Below, one piece after another: positions 7,069-17,400 of a stretch of DNA of 27,756 bases. Each line of letters starts with the position of its first letter. Position 1 is the stretch's first letter. Position numbers and translations under genes: made by a program. Below the pieces are notes generated by a model. That model was not told the DNA's origin and made no database searches. It worked only from the letters and a program-made list of their open reading frames with translations. Where the stretch lies: the IMG/VR virus record IMGVR_UViG_3300023196_000991, positions 1 through 27,756 of that record, one strand, 5' to 3'. This DNA comes from a virus.

Positions 7069-7082
7069 CTTAAGGAGCTAAC

Positions 7083-7745
7083 ATGCCTACAAACGCTGGT
7101 CACATGACCAAACTACAAGCGGTCAACGAGATGCTTTGGACAATAGGAGAAGCTCCAGTTTCTTCTTTAACGTCAGGACTCGGTGATGCAGCGATTGCTG
7201 AAACTATACTTGATCGCGTAAGTCGTGAGATCCAATCTACGGGATGGCACGTCAACACACTACGTGCGTACGAACTGACGTACAACAGCGTCTTCCAACA
7301 TGTCCTACCAGATGACACGCTCAAGGTTGATACCGTCAATCACAAGGGCGGGCGTAAGGCCGACACCCCAGCCCCATCTGCATTCATCAACGCAGTGATG
7401 CGACGCAGTGCGGATGACACCATGTGGCTGTTATTTGACATGGATAACCATACTGAGCTTTGGACTGATGGTCCCGCTACACTGACGGTTGACCTCGTAA
7501 AGCTTCTTAACTACGCTGACCTACCCCCCAGTCTCCAGTACTACGTCTGGACGAAAGCGGCACGTCGTTACCAACAGGGCGCAATGTCCTCTACGATACT
7601 GCATAAGATGGCTGAGAGGGATGTTATGGAAGCACTGACGCAAGCGATGCAGGATGACATGGATACTGAGGATGCAAACATGTTGCATGATAATTTCGGT
7701 GCCCGCGCAATTGCGCTAAGGAATAATCCACTATCGGGAGTTTGA
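7083..7745 (+). CDS. Tail tubular protein A (T7 gp11-like adaptor)
   Basis: 220 residues; T7 gp11 has 196. It forms the ring joining the portal to the tail nozzle. The family signature is clear near the N-terminus: KLQAVNEMLWTIGEAPVSSL, then AETILDRVSREIQSTGWHVN, the typical L..vNeML..IGE.PV and SREIQ..GW..N patterns. A C-terminal helix region (YYVWTKAARRYQQG) is also typical. It has an AAGGAG ribosome site 6 bases before the start and ends 1 base before the next gene. Confidence 0.93.
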   Translation: MPTNAGHMTKLQAVNEMLWTIGEAPVSSLTSGLGDAAIAETILDRVSREIQSTGWHVNTLRAYELTYNSVFQHVLPDDTLKVDTVNHKGGRKADTPAPSAFINAVMRRSADDTMWLLFDMDNHTELWTDGPATLTVDLVKLLNYADLPPSLQYYVWTKAARRYQQGAMSSTILHKMAERDVMEALTQAMQDDMDTEDANMLHDNFGARAIALRNNPLSGV

Positions 7746-7746
7746 T

Positions 7747-10470
7747 ATGGGTAAGTTAGTTGAGGGACGATTATCTTCTCTGTTTGGGGGAGTATCTCGC
7801 CAACCAGATGCGGTACGTCGGGCCGAACAGGTCAACTCTGCAGATAACGTACTTCTGTCTGTAACCACCGGAGGATTCGAGAAGCGCCCTGCAACTCAAT
7901 ACATTGCTGACTGCTCCTCATATTTAGATGCGACTGCTGATTATGCCTTCCACTCAATCGACCGTGATGCGGCAGAACAGTATTTCGTTCTTGTTGATCA
8001 TTCAGCCCCTGACATATTCGTGATCAACACTCTCACAGGCGCACAGGTCACAGTGGATGTGGAAGATAGTACGCGATACTTTGCTATCGAGAACTCCTCG
8101 ATGGGCACCGGCACCGGAATCCTAGAGGATTCTCTTTCCGTAGATATTGAAACTCAGGTTGCTTACGCAACAGGGGAGACGACATTCGCATGGGCGTGGA
8201 GTATGTCCGACGCCACTACTGGACGCTTCAAGATTGAAGGTAGTGCCAACGGTACTGTTTGGAATGACATAGCTACTGGTAAGGGTGGCGCATCCTCCGG
8301 TACCTTTAATACCACCATTGCCGCCGTCGCAACGGGCGACCACAATTATATCCGGGTCACTATGACCACAGGCAACGGAAGTGCAAGTGATACAGTCACT
8401 GTCAAGGCGACCTTCAAAGATAAGACGTATCTCCTGCAAGGTGCGAGTTCCGACGATTTCAAGCTTTCAACGGTTGCTGATACGACGTTCGTATTGAACA
8501 GACAGGTCGTATCTCGGATGGCAGAAGCAGACACGGGTTCCGTCACTGGAACCTATCAAACATTCTCCGACCTCCCAGCGGCATCAGCTAGTGGGAACAT
8601 CCATAAAGTCATTGGTAGTGATACAGACGGCTTTGGTACGTACTTCGTTAAGGACGATACTGGCTCCATCTACCGAGAGTGGGTAGATCCTGCTGCACAC
8701 AATAACTTCGATGCATCTTCGATGCCCCATCTACTTCAGCGCCAAGCTGATGGGACCTTCCACTTCTCCGCTTCAACATGGGGACCCCGTACGTCGGGTG
8801 ATGAAACACTGACGGCAGCCCCTACCTTCATTGGACTGAAGCTACAGGATATCGGCCTCTATAGAAATCGACTTACAATCATTGCCGATGAGAACGAGTA
8901 TTCCTCGCGTGTGGGCGAACCTTTCGAAATGTTCCCCCAGAAAGCCGTGGAAGTTTTAGATAACGATCCGGTTACACGCGGGGCTACTACCAACGATGTG
9001 AACATCCTGAAGGTCATGACGGTCTTCAAGAAGGTTCTCTTCTGTTCCTCGAATCGAAACCAATTCGAACTATCCAGTAGTAACGCATTCACGCCGACCA
9101 GTGCGGTGTTCGATCTCGCTACGTCCTACCCCAGTAGCCCTAATACGCGGCCCGCTGTCATGGGGGACAATCTATACTATCCCGGTGTGGGCGCGGAGAA
9201 TGCTACGATCTATGAGTATTTCTTTGATGACGCCAGCTTGTCCAATACGGCGGCTGACGTAACGAAGCATTGCGCGGGGTACATCAAGAACGATGTCAAA
9301 CTGATCGCAGGGGACGCCACTTCAAACTCCCTGTTTGTGATGACCTCTAATGATCAGAACAGACTGTACGTCTACAAGACATACTTTGACAATTCCCAGA
9401 AGCTACAGAGTGCGTGGTCTCGATACGAATTCGGTTCATCCGAATCTAACGCATTCATCTATGGTTACGCCGTGTTCGACGGGTTCCTCGTGATGCTTAT
9501 CGAACGTCAAGACGGTGGTATCTACTTGGAGCAGATGCCTATCGAGCGTGAAGATTACGATACGACGATGGGGTACATTCCTCTGATAGATCAGCGCGAT
9601 ATCCTGACGGGAACATACGTATCCGCACAGGATGCCACTCACTGGACTACCCTGTGGGAGCATGATACTGATGCACGCGTTGTCCTAGGACCTAGCTTCA
9701 CAGCGGGTGCAGGAGCCGCACCTACTACGTACCACCCATCCTCTGTAAGCTTGACTATTGATAATATACAGGCTGGAGAGACCTTCATCCTTGGAGGTCT
9801 AACGTATACGGCACATCTGAATACGACGACCGTTGCTAATCGTGAGTTCAAAATGAACGGCAATAGCATTCAAGACGCAGGGGACTTGGCTACGTGCCTT
9901 AATGACGCTACCTATGGTCTCGTGGGGGTCACGGCCACTAACAACGGTGACGCAACCCTCACGCTGAACATGGACAATCCAGCACAAGACGGCGGGATTT
10001 TAACACCAACGGGAACGACAATCTCTCAAGGAACCGTCGTCTCGGTGGATCTGATGAATCGTGTCGCAGCGAAAGGGGATTGGTCAGCACAATCAAGCTA
10101 CGTCGGACGGACCTACACATCCTCTGTTGAATTATCTAAGCTCTTCGTACAGGAAGAGGGAGTGTCCGCCATCACGGGTAAGGTGGTGGTCAAGGATATC
10201 ACATTTAGATTGGTGGATGCAGGGTACCTGAAGGTGACAGTAACTCCTGAAGATCGTACCACCTATAACTATGAGTTTGAGGGACGTATTCTGGGAGATA
10301 CCGCAGCGGCTGGTCCGCAGGAGTTGGCGGACGAACAACTATTCCGCACGCCTATTAACGCTGATGGACGCACAACGGTGGTGACGCTCTCTAATAATCA
10401 GCCAATGCCATGTGTGGTGACCAGTGCCGCGTGGCGTGGCTTCTATAACGAAATAACAAGACAGGAGTAA
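7747..10470 (+). CDS. Tail tubular protein B / nozzle (T7 gp12-like)
   Basis: 907 residues; T7 gp12 has 794. It forms the tail nozzle. The start is typical: GRLSSLFGGVSRQPDAVR, then GGFEKRPATQYI. The central signature is GLYRNRLTIIADENEYSSR (about residues 377-396), VGEPFEMFP and a DNDPVT motif. Extra length seems to come from two beta-rich insertions: about 108-226, a Ser/Thr/Gly sandwich-like segment, and about 670-765, resembling small Ig-like or surface-binding domains (GETFILGGLTYTAHLN, then TATNNGDATLTLNMDN). These may project from the nozzle. It ends 5 bases before the internal protein gene. Confidence 0.93.
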   Translation: MGKLVEGRLSSLFGGVSRQPDAVRRAEQVNSADNVLLSVTTGGFEKRPATQYIADCSSYLDATADYAFHSIDRDAAEQYFVLVDHSAPDIFVINTLTGAQVTVDVEDSTRYFAIENSSMGTGTGILEDSLSVDIETQVAYATGETTFAWAWSMSDATTGRFKIEGSANGTVWNDIATGKGGASSGTFNTTIAAVATGDHNYIRVTMTTGNGSASDTVTVKATFKDKTYLLQGASSDDFKLSTVADTTFVLNRQVVSRMAEADTGSVTGTYQTFSDLPAASASGNIHKVIGSDTDGFGTYFVKDDTGSIYREWVDPAAHNNFDASSMPHLLQRQADGTFHFSASTWGPRTSGDETLTAAPTFIGLKLQDIGLYRNRLTIIADENEYSSRVGEPFEMFPQKAVEVLDNDPVTRGATTNDVNILKVMTVFKKVLFCSSNRNQFELSSSNAFTPTSAVFDLATSYPSSPNTRPAVMGDNLYYPGVGAENATIYEYFFDDASLSNTAADVTKHCAGYIKNDVKLIAGDATSNSLFVMTSNDQNRLYVYKTYFDNSQKLQSAWSRYEFGSSESNAFIYGYAVFDGFLVMLIERQDGGIYLEQMPIEREDYDTTMGYIPLIDQRDILTGTYVSAQDATHWTTLWEHDTDARVVLGPSFTAGAGAAPTTYHPSSVSLTIDNIQAGETFILGGLTYTAHLNTTTVANREFKMNGNSIQDAGDLATCLNDATYGLVGVTATNNGDATLTLNMDNPAQDGGILTPTGTTISQGTVVSVDLMNRVAAKGDWSAQSSYVGRTYTSSVELSKLFVQEEGVSAITGKVVVKDITFRLVDAGYLKVTVTPEDRTTYNYEFEGRILGDTAAAGPQELADEQLFRTPINADGRTTVVTLSNNQPMPCVVTSAAWRGFYNEITRQE

Positions 10471-10475
10471 GCTAC

Positions 10476-11069
10476 ATGGCTTGGCAAATGATGGCGGCAC
10501 AAGGTGCCATGAACGCCTTCGGCAGCATCTCGAAGATGGGACAGGCGGCGGCACAATCTAAAGCGGCGAGGGCGCAAGCTCTGGCTGAGGTAGATCGTAT
10601 CCATGATGAGATGCGAGATGTTCGCGATGAGTATCGCGGTAAGATGGATGATCGTGCCCGCGATGCTGACTACCAGATGGGCGCAATGATTGCTGCTATG
10701 GCAGACAATGGTGGATCTGGTACTTCGAATGAGTCTCGACTTGCCGGTGAGATTTCATACTTCAAGGGTGTAGATATCGGACGACTCGAAGCTAGTCGGA
10801 TGTCCAAGATCAAATCCCTTAAGACTGGACAAGTCGTCGCTAATCAGAACGCCCTTAACATTCAGACAAAGGCGTGGCAGGGAGCTTTGGACTCGTGGAT
10901 GAATACCGGGAAGTCCGCATTCGGTTCCTACGCGGCTGATGCATCCAAACGGGCCACAGACCCCGCACTGGCGAAGGGTAAGATCAAGCCACAACAAGTC
11001 ACTGGTCGCGTCAGTCGCAACTTCAAGTCGTCCTACATCACGGGCACCAACGACAATATAGGAATGTAA
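10476..11069 (+). CDS. Internal virion protein (T7 gp14-like)
   Basis: 197 residues, against 196 in T7 gp14. In T7 this protein leaves the head first and forms the outer-membrane channel part of the ejection apparatus. The sequence is helical with an Ala/Gly/Met-rich amphipathic N-terminus (MAWQMMAAQGAMNAFGS), a long charged helix to about residue 80, then GGSGTSNESRLAGEISYF and DIGRLEASR, patterns I associate with gp14 proteins. Position between tail tube B and the large internal proteins agrees. An AGGAG ribosome site lies 8 bases upstream. Confidence 0.85.
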   Translation: MAWQMMAAQGAMNAFGSISKMGQAAAQSKAARAQALAEVDRIHDEMRDVRDEYRGKMDDRARDADYQMGAMIAAMADNGGSGTSNESRLAGEISYFKGVDIGRLEASRMSKIKSLKTGQVVANQNALNIQTKAWQGALDSWMNTGKSAFGSYAADASKRATDPALAKGKIKPQQVTGRVSRNFKSSYITGTNDNIGM

Positions 11070-11072
11070 AAC

Positions 11073-14000
11073 ATGGCATGGGATTTCACGCTAAGTACCG
11101 GGAACAAATCCGGACGATCTAGGAGATCCTCTGGTTCCAATGCAGCCCGCCCTACCTCTTCTGTAAACCAGACCTCAACACCAGAAGCCACCATCCCGAT
11201 GGCTGAGATTGGTGAGAGCGCACTTACCAAGGCGGCAGGAGCGTTCGGGGACTTCTTCGGAAATATGTCCCAAGTCGAGACTGCCAAGGAGATGAAGGTC
11301 GAATCTGCTAAGAATGATGAGGCCATTAAAGAAGCATCACGCCGGGTCCTAGCAGACCCAGAGGGTGCTAACGAGGCCATCAAGACAGGAGACTATAGTA
11401 ACTTCATCGATGACGATGAGCTACGAAGTCGTAAGTCAGTCCAAGAAGGTTTCATGTCTTCTGTGGGCGGCGTCAATGGTATGGACGCATGGGAGACAGA
11501 GGGCAAAGCCTTCATTGCCGCCCTAGGTCCCGAAGCTAATCCAGACGAAGCGTACGGTCAGTGGCTGGCGCAACGAGTCGAGGGGACCTCCCCCGTATAC
11601 GCCGATTCGTTCATGCGGGCAGGTATGCGCTCTGGTGCGAAGACCATTACGCAGTGGAGAGATTCCCGCACCAAGTACGTCAACGAGCAAGCAACACAAG
11701 CCTTCCGAGGCGTCACCTCGCGTATCTTCAAAGATACAAGTATGCCTAGAGATTTCGAGGTGATTGAAGGGCAAGTTATGGCGGCGGCGGGAGGTTTAGC
11801 TATACCCCACCCGCAGAAGCTGAAGATGGCTAGAGAAGCCATTGGTAAGGCGGCGATGCAGAACTCTGCAACCAACCGTGCTGCCTATGATTATGCAACG
11901 ACGACTCCGGTGGACCCGCTTAATCCGAATTCGTTGACGATTGCTGAGGACTCCGCGCTGAAAGGTACAGGATCTTTAGCAGAGTATGCGGACAAGACGA
12001 ACGCGGGGAATCGTGAGGAGTTGGGGCACAACGCCCAGAAGCGTCTGACGAACCTAGAGGCCCTAGCCAAGACCCAACCACAGATGGCGCACAGTGGCCT
12101 AGTGGACCTGATCATGAATAAGGGGGCAGATCGACTGAACCCGCGTGTTGATAAGCTTTGGAAGGAGCTTTCAAAACAAATCGGAGCCCAACAGGGGAAC
12201 AACCTCCTTGCAGATGTCTGGCGTAACAGTGGTACAAATATCGCGAGTATGAGTGCCGACCAGATTGCAAAGGTGAAGAAGGCTCGCGAAGGAATCCCAT
12301 TCGACCAGCTTAAGGCCGCAGCTAATGCGTTGGGTATTTCCGAACAGGAGGTAATGCGTGCGGAAGCCATGATGCGTCAACACGGGATGTCTCCCTCGGC
12401 TGAACAGAAACGGTTCGCACAACAGATGCTGTCAGCAAATACCAAAGATCAGGAGGCTGCGCTTCAGGAGTTCCAAAGCTTCAAGGCCATGACCGACACT
12501 GGTAACGGGCGGGCACTGTTCCCGAAAGGTGCCGAAGGTGAAAAGGCGTTTGCAATTGCCAGCTTCGCATCCTCACATCCCAAGGTCACAGAGAAGTTCA
12601 TGTCCGCCCTACAGAAGTTTACGGGTAACTTCGACAACCCGTGGATTGGTGAGGGTACTACCAAGACATTGATGGATCATCTTAGTAGTAAGAGTGACAC
12701 TTCATATCTCATGGACTCTACACCGGAATTTAAAACAAACATGAAATCAGCAGCAGCAATTCTCTACATAGGATTAGGTAGCTGGTCAACAGACTCGTTC
12801 AACAGCACCTTACAGGAGATGTACCCAGAAGACGGACCAGTGATCATGACATCTAAGGATGGTAAGCCTCTAATGACTGTTCCGTCTAATGACCGAGAAC
12901 AGTGGCGGAAGGATCAGATGGATGCTATGGATGTAATGCCAAACAACTTCTACCCGACTGGAGTCGCAGGAGAACTCGGAGGCGTGAGAGTTGCAGATGA
13001 CGTACATGGGCAGGACCAAATCCATCTCCCAAACACTACGGAGAGTTTCGCTACCGAGGAGGAAATCCCTCCATACATGCGCCCCTTGGGTAAGATCATA
13101 AAGAATGCTGACGGAACCGTAACTATGAAATTCGATGGGGCACCCGCAGACGGTGAGCCTTTGATCCGTAAGAGTACCGACGCAGCGAATGATAACACAT
13201 ACTCTGCATGGGTAGGAAGTCACTGGCAGGTAGTTATGTCAGAGACGGATCTAACGAAAAGACAGGAGTTCACGGGACCCCAATCCAAGCGTCTATCCCA
13301 ACTGTTGGGCCAACGTAAATCCCTACAGGCGGACTTAGATAAGGGCGCGGAAGAAGCACAAGGGCAGCGAGGCATCAGGGCAGGCGCAACGCGTACGCGG
13401 GGAGCCGATCTCCAGAAGGAACTCGCTCGTACCGAGACCACGATCAACAAGATGATCAAGCAGCAGGCCTCGACCAACGCAGCTATCCTTAATACCCTAA
13501 AGTCTCATCAGGAAGCATTTGGGGGCGGACCCTTCTTGTCAGGAGCAATCTCTAAGTTGGAGGCCACTAATGAGCCTACCGTTCAGGGTAAGACTGATGA
13601 GGAGGAACAGGACGCCAGCGTAAAGAAGATCCAATCCACTATTCACACCGACCTTAAAGAACAACAGAAGGTCAACCACGACGTACACAAGGACCCTGAG
13701 TTCACGTACACCAAGGATATCGAGTCCTTCTTCATCGAGCATGAAGGGATCACTCCTACTTCGTACGCCGACACTAACAAAGCTACTTCGGTCGGAATCG
13801 GGTTCAATCTCGACAATGGGGACGTTCAGGCTATGGTCCGGGAGTATGGCTTCTCGGTAAAGAACCTTAAGAACAAGTCCGAGGTCATGCGCGATAGCGT
13901 GTCCAAACGAATCCTTAAGGACCTGTACAAGCAGAAGCGTGAGCGTCTGATTGATATGTTCACCATCAATGATTGGGTGGAGCTAGGAGACAATGAAATG

Positions 14001-14453
14001 TTGGCCTTGGTCTCCATGTACTACAATGCGTCATCCACCATCACCCCTTCCACGAGGATCTATGCGTCCATCAAGGCTCTGGCAGAGTCCAGACGCACCG
14101 AGGATACTGAGTTGGAAGAGGCGGCGATAGGGTCGATTCAGCATGAGATTCGTAACAAATCTCTACCAGTCGCGAAGATGCTTAACGAAGGTAATGGACA
14201 GTCTATCGATGGTCTATGGTACCGTCGCAACTCTGAGGCAGACAAGTTCTTAGGCATGCGTATATGGAATGCTGATGACACCATCAAGTACCCCACACGG
14301 GAGAACAACTGGCGTGATAATCCTGTGGCCAAGGAACTAGCACACCGCAACAAGAAGGGTAATCGTCCTAACAAGGCTGATCCCTTGAGGTATCTGTACG
14401 AGAAGAAAGTCACTCGTCAGTCCAAGACGCGGTTGAATAGGAAGAAGAAATGA
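11073..14453 (+). CDS. Internal virion protein (gp15-like) with C-terminal lysozyme domain
   Basis: 1126 residues, longer than T7 gp15 (747). The first 850 or so are polar helices, as in core proteins ejected with the genome. Residues about 880-1075 resemble T4-type lysozyme (GH24): IEHEG with Glu891, YADT with Asp900, then SVGIGFNLD. The spacing E-x8-D and the following GIG match T4 lysozyme Glu11, Asp20 and GIG 28-30; the place of Thr26 is Ser906. The domain would cut peptidoglycan during DNA entry. T7 instead carries a transglycosylase at the N-terminus of gp16, so the activity has moved gene and type. The C-terminus is very basic (about 1095-1126). The stop overlaps the next start as ATGA. 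Confidence 0.88.
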   Translation: MAWDFTLSTGNKSGRSRRSSGSNAARPTSSVNQTSTPEATIPMAEIGESALTKAAGAFGDFFGNMSQVETAKEMKVESAKNDEAIKEASRRVLADPEGANEAIKTGDYSNFIDDDELRSRKSVQEGFMSSVGGVNGMDAWETEGKAFIAALGPEANPDEAYGQWLAQRVEGTSPVYADSFMRAGMRSGAKTITQWRDSRTKYVNEQATQAFRGVTSRIFKDTSMPRDFEVIEGQVMAAAGGLAIPHPQKLKMAREAIGKAAMQNSATNRAAYDYATTTPVDPLNPNSLTIAEDSALKGTGSLAEYADKTNAGNREELGHNAQKRLTNLEALAKTQPQMAHSGLVDLIMNKGADRLNPRVDKLWKELSKQIGAQQGNNLLADVWRNSGTNIASMSADQIAKVKKAREGIPFDQLKAAANALGISEQEVMRAEAMMRQHGMSPSAEQKRFAQQMLSANTKDQEAALQEFQSFKAMTDTGNGRALFPKGAEGEKAFAIASFASSHPKVTEKFMSALQKFTGNFDNPWIGEGTTKTLMDHLSSKSDTSYLMDSTPEFKTNMKSAAAILYIGLGSWSTDSFNSTLQEMYPEDGPVIMTSKDGKPLMTVPSNDREQWRKDQMDAMDVMPNNFYPTGVAGELGGVRVADDVHGQDQIHLPNTTESFATEEEIPPYMRPLGKIIKNADGTVTMKFDGAPADGEPLIRKSTDAANDNTYSAWVGSHWQVVMSETDLTKRQEFTGPQSKRLSQLLGQRKSLQADLDKGAEEAQGQRGIRAGATRTRGADLQKELARTETTINKMIKQQASTNAAILNTLKSHQEAFGGGPFLSGAISKLEATNEPTVQGKTDEEEQDASVKKIQSTIHTDLKEQQKVNHDVHKDPEFTYTKDIESFFIEHEGITPTSYADTNKATSVGIGFNLDNGDVQAMVREYGFSVKNLKNKSEVMRDSVSKRILKDLYKQKRERLIDMFTINDWVELGDNEMLALVSMYYNASSTITPSTRIYASIKALAESRRTEDTELEEAAIGSIQHEIRNKSLPVAKMLNEGNGQSIDGLWYRRNSEADKFLGMRIWNADDTIKYPTRENNWRDNPVAKELAHRNKKGNRPNKADPLRYLYEKKVTRQSKTRLNRKKK

Positions 14454-17400
14454 CGCAAGACAGATTTGAGAAGGAGCGGTGGGCAAAGCACTTTGCTGAG
14501 ATCCCCGCCGAACAACTGTATACTCGTCCTGAGTTCATAGATAACATCACTGATAACCAGATTGATGGATTCTGGGACTCGACGGCTGCAGGATTCTCTC
14601 TTGAGAGTGGAACGCTCCCTAGTGTTGGTATGGCTATACATGATCGTTTCAAGTTTGGATCTGACGCCGACGTGAAGGACCCTAACTTCAACCCTTACAA
14701 GCATATGCAGGATCAGGGCCTCTGGCAGCAGGGTGTGTGGAAGAGGTTGGAGGAGTCCGATCAACCTGCGGATATTATAGCGTATGAGATGATCACTAAC
14801 GCCACATCTCCACACCAAGTTGAGCGGGCCATACTCCAATGGGGCCGTAAGCGAGAGCTTGAGGAGTCCTCCGAGGAGCATGGTTTCGGTACCTTCTTAG
14901 GGTCTGTCGTAGGGTTTATCCCTGACGTAGCGACAGCGTTCGTCCTTGGGGGACCAGTTGCTTCTGGTGTTGCAGGGGTGGCACGCTTATCTAAGTGGAT
15001 TGAACTGTCTCAACGAATCAATAAGATTGCACAGGTATCGCGCGGAAGCATAGCCACTGCCCGCCTTCCCGGTGCCATTAAGGCCGGTCTCACTGGTGGG
15101 GCATGGGGTCTTGGTGAGACAGCTATGTATGATATAAACAGAATCGTAACAAATGATGAATATCTTTTCAACACACTGGGCGGTATACTCTTTGGCGCAG
15201 CCTTGGGTGGTATCTTTCCCCGCGTTATTGGACGCGTTCACGTAAATGAGACGGGGGAACTTCGTTATGGTCCCACGCTCGTCAACGAGGCGTTGTTGCA
15301 CAAGGCTATGGCTGAGAGCGAATACGCAGGCACTGCGGGCGCTAAGGCTGTAGACGAAGATGCGGCTTCAGCAGCAGCGGAGCAGAACGTACGTATGACA
15401 GTTGCCAAGTCTCAGTACTCCCCGTGGCACAATCTACAACAGAAGTGGGCGGGTATTGTTGGGACGGCCAAGATGTTCACATCCCCCAAAAACTTCATTG
15501 GTCAACTGGGTAACGGAGCTATACTATTCGGTAAGAAGCACCCCTCTTTGGGGACATATATGGAGGACGTGTATAACGTCATGGGACGCTTCACACGAGG
15601 CGTGTACAAACATGAGCATGAGCTACGTGGGGGCGCGGGCGTACGTACAGCGGCAGATGAATCTGAGTTCTACGGTAAGGAAGCCTCCTCATGGGTTGAG
15701 CAGAATGACCGCATGTATGAGGATGACTTTATCAAGAAGATAGGAGACAAGTTCGGTCTCTTCGAGCAGGTGGGTAAGGGAAGTGAACTCCTCAATAGGA
15801 CGCGACGGTTCTTTAACGTCCGGCAGATTCCCCAGAAGGCTGAGATACTAGCGGCGGCTCAGTTCATCCGCCGTAGACGGGCACTCCAGTTAGAGAATGA
15901 CCGCATCATGGAGAAGATGGCGGCTAAGTTTGAAGAAGACCCCACGCTAAATCCAGACGATTTCATAACCGCTATCCCTACTGATCAGGGCATTATGGAT
16001 CTGATGCCCGGACTCAAGGCACTGGACAATGATGACGAAATCAACAAGGCCTTTATGGACTTGGCAGAGCAGTACGCTGACCGTTACGACAAACGCTATG
16101 AGGGTCTACAGAAGATCAACCAAGACGCTGGGATGCTCAAACCTGAGCAAGTGATCGACCACTACTTCCCACAACTGTATAACGTCAAACAGGCCCGACA
16201 GGACATGACGGGCTTCCTCCACTTCATCCATCAGGTGTTTGAGAAAGAACCTGACATCGATTGGATCAACGAGATGTTCCACCGTGAGATGGTGGATGCA
16301 GGAGTTGACGCCAATGGTAACAAGATTCAGAAGCCCGATGGGAAGGCAATTGATGAAGGTGAGACCCTCGCGGACGTAGCGGCGCGTGACCCCAAGCTGT
16401 ATACGGAGATACGTGAGCGGTGGGCTGATACAGTCCGTGCAGCGGAGCTTGATCACCTTGAGAAGAACATAGAAGCAATCCAAGCGAAGCTTGACGATTC
16501 TCAGTATGGCTCCATGAAAGAGATGGAAGCCCATCATGCGAAGCTTGACGCAGCGCATAACAAGGCGATTGATAAAGACAATGCCGCATTAGATGCGGGC
16601 GATGAGGTATACCTTAATGACCCAGATGCGAACGAGGGATGGTCCCAACTTCGCGATGGTATTAAGGAGCGTTTGGCAAAGCGTTCATGGAAGCGTGCTG
16701 AGGATCAGAAGAAATTAGATGAGAATCGTGCAGCGTATGACATGGCGGATCGTCATGAGTTCCTGAAGAAGGAGCGTCGCCGGAAGGCTTCGAATAAGGT
16801 GGAGTCCTCCAAGCTGATGAAGCAGTTGCAGAAGAAGACGGACAAAGAAGTTGAACTGTTAGCAAGGGACACGCTTGCTCAAGCCGTCATGAAGATTCGT
16901 AACGCAATCGCATCTGGCTCTCAATCACACATGGGTTCCCTGCCTACAAACACCTTAACTACGGGTAACTCACGATACATGGAACGTCAAATCAACTGGC
17001 GTCAACATGCCTTCACTCCTCAAGGTAAGAAGTTCCTAGATCAGAACGTCGAAAGGGCGGACAACATCTACGCGCATACGACCATGCGTCAGGTGGCTCT
17101 TAGGCAGACGCTAGGTAAGTATATGGAGGGAGTGACGGGAGAGTCCTTCGAGGGCAGCGGGGATGAGATGATCCAAGCGACTATAGGATACATCGCATCA
17201 CAAGCAGAGATAGCCCTAGCAAAGGCAACCAGCCAGCGTGAGATCGACCTGATCAACAAGGTCCGGACGAGGTCACTGGATACCTTTGAAGCGTTTCTGA
17301 AGAACTACAACAACAGTCACACCAGTGACATGAACGACAGCATGGGTCTAGAGATTGTTAAGGGTGGGGTTGCTATCACATCCCTCGGAACTCTAGGCAT

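Noticed and set aside
5964-7103. 379-codon open frame on the minus strand across the capsid gene
   Set aside because: It mirrors the well-supported capsid gene, has no ribosome site in a gap and no recognisable domain; strong codon bias of the capsid gene explains the open antisense frame.
16480-16560. Repeated 13-base segment GCGAAGCTTGACG in the gp16-like gene
   Set aside because: Both copies encode AKLD in a charged coiled-coil region and reflect similar codons there, not a mobile or regulatory repeat.
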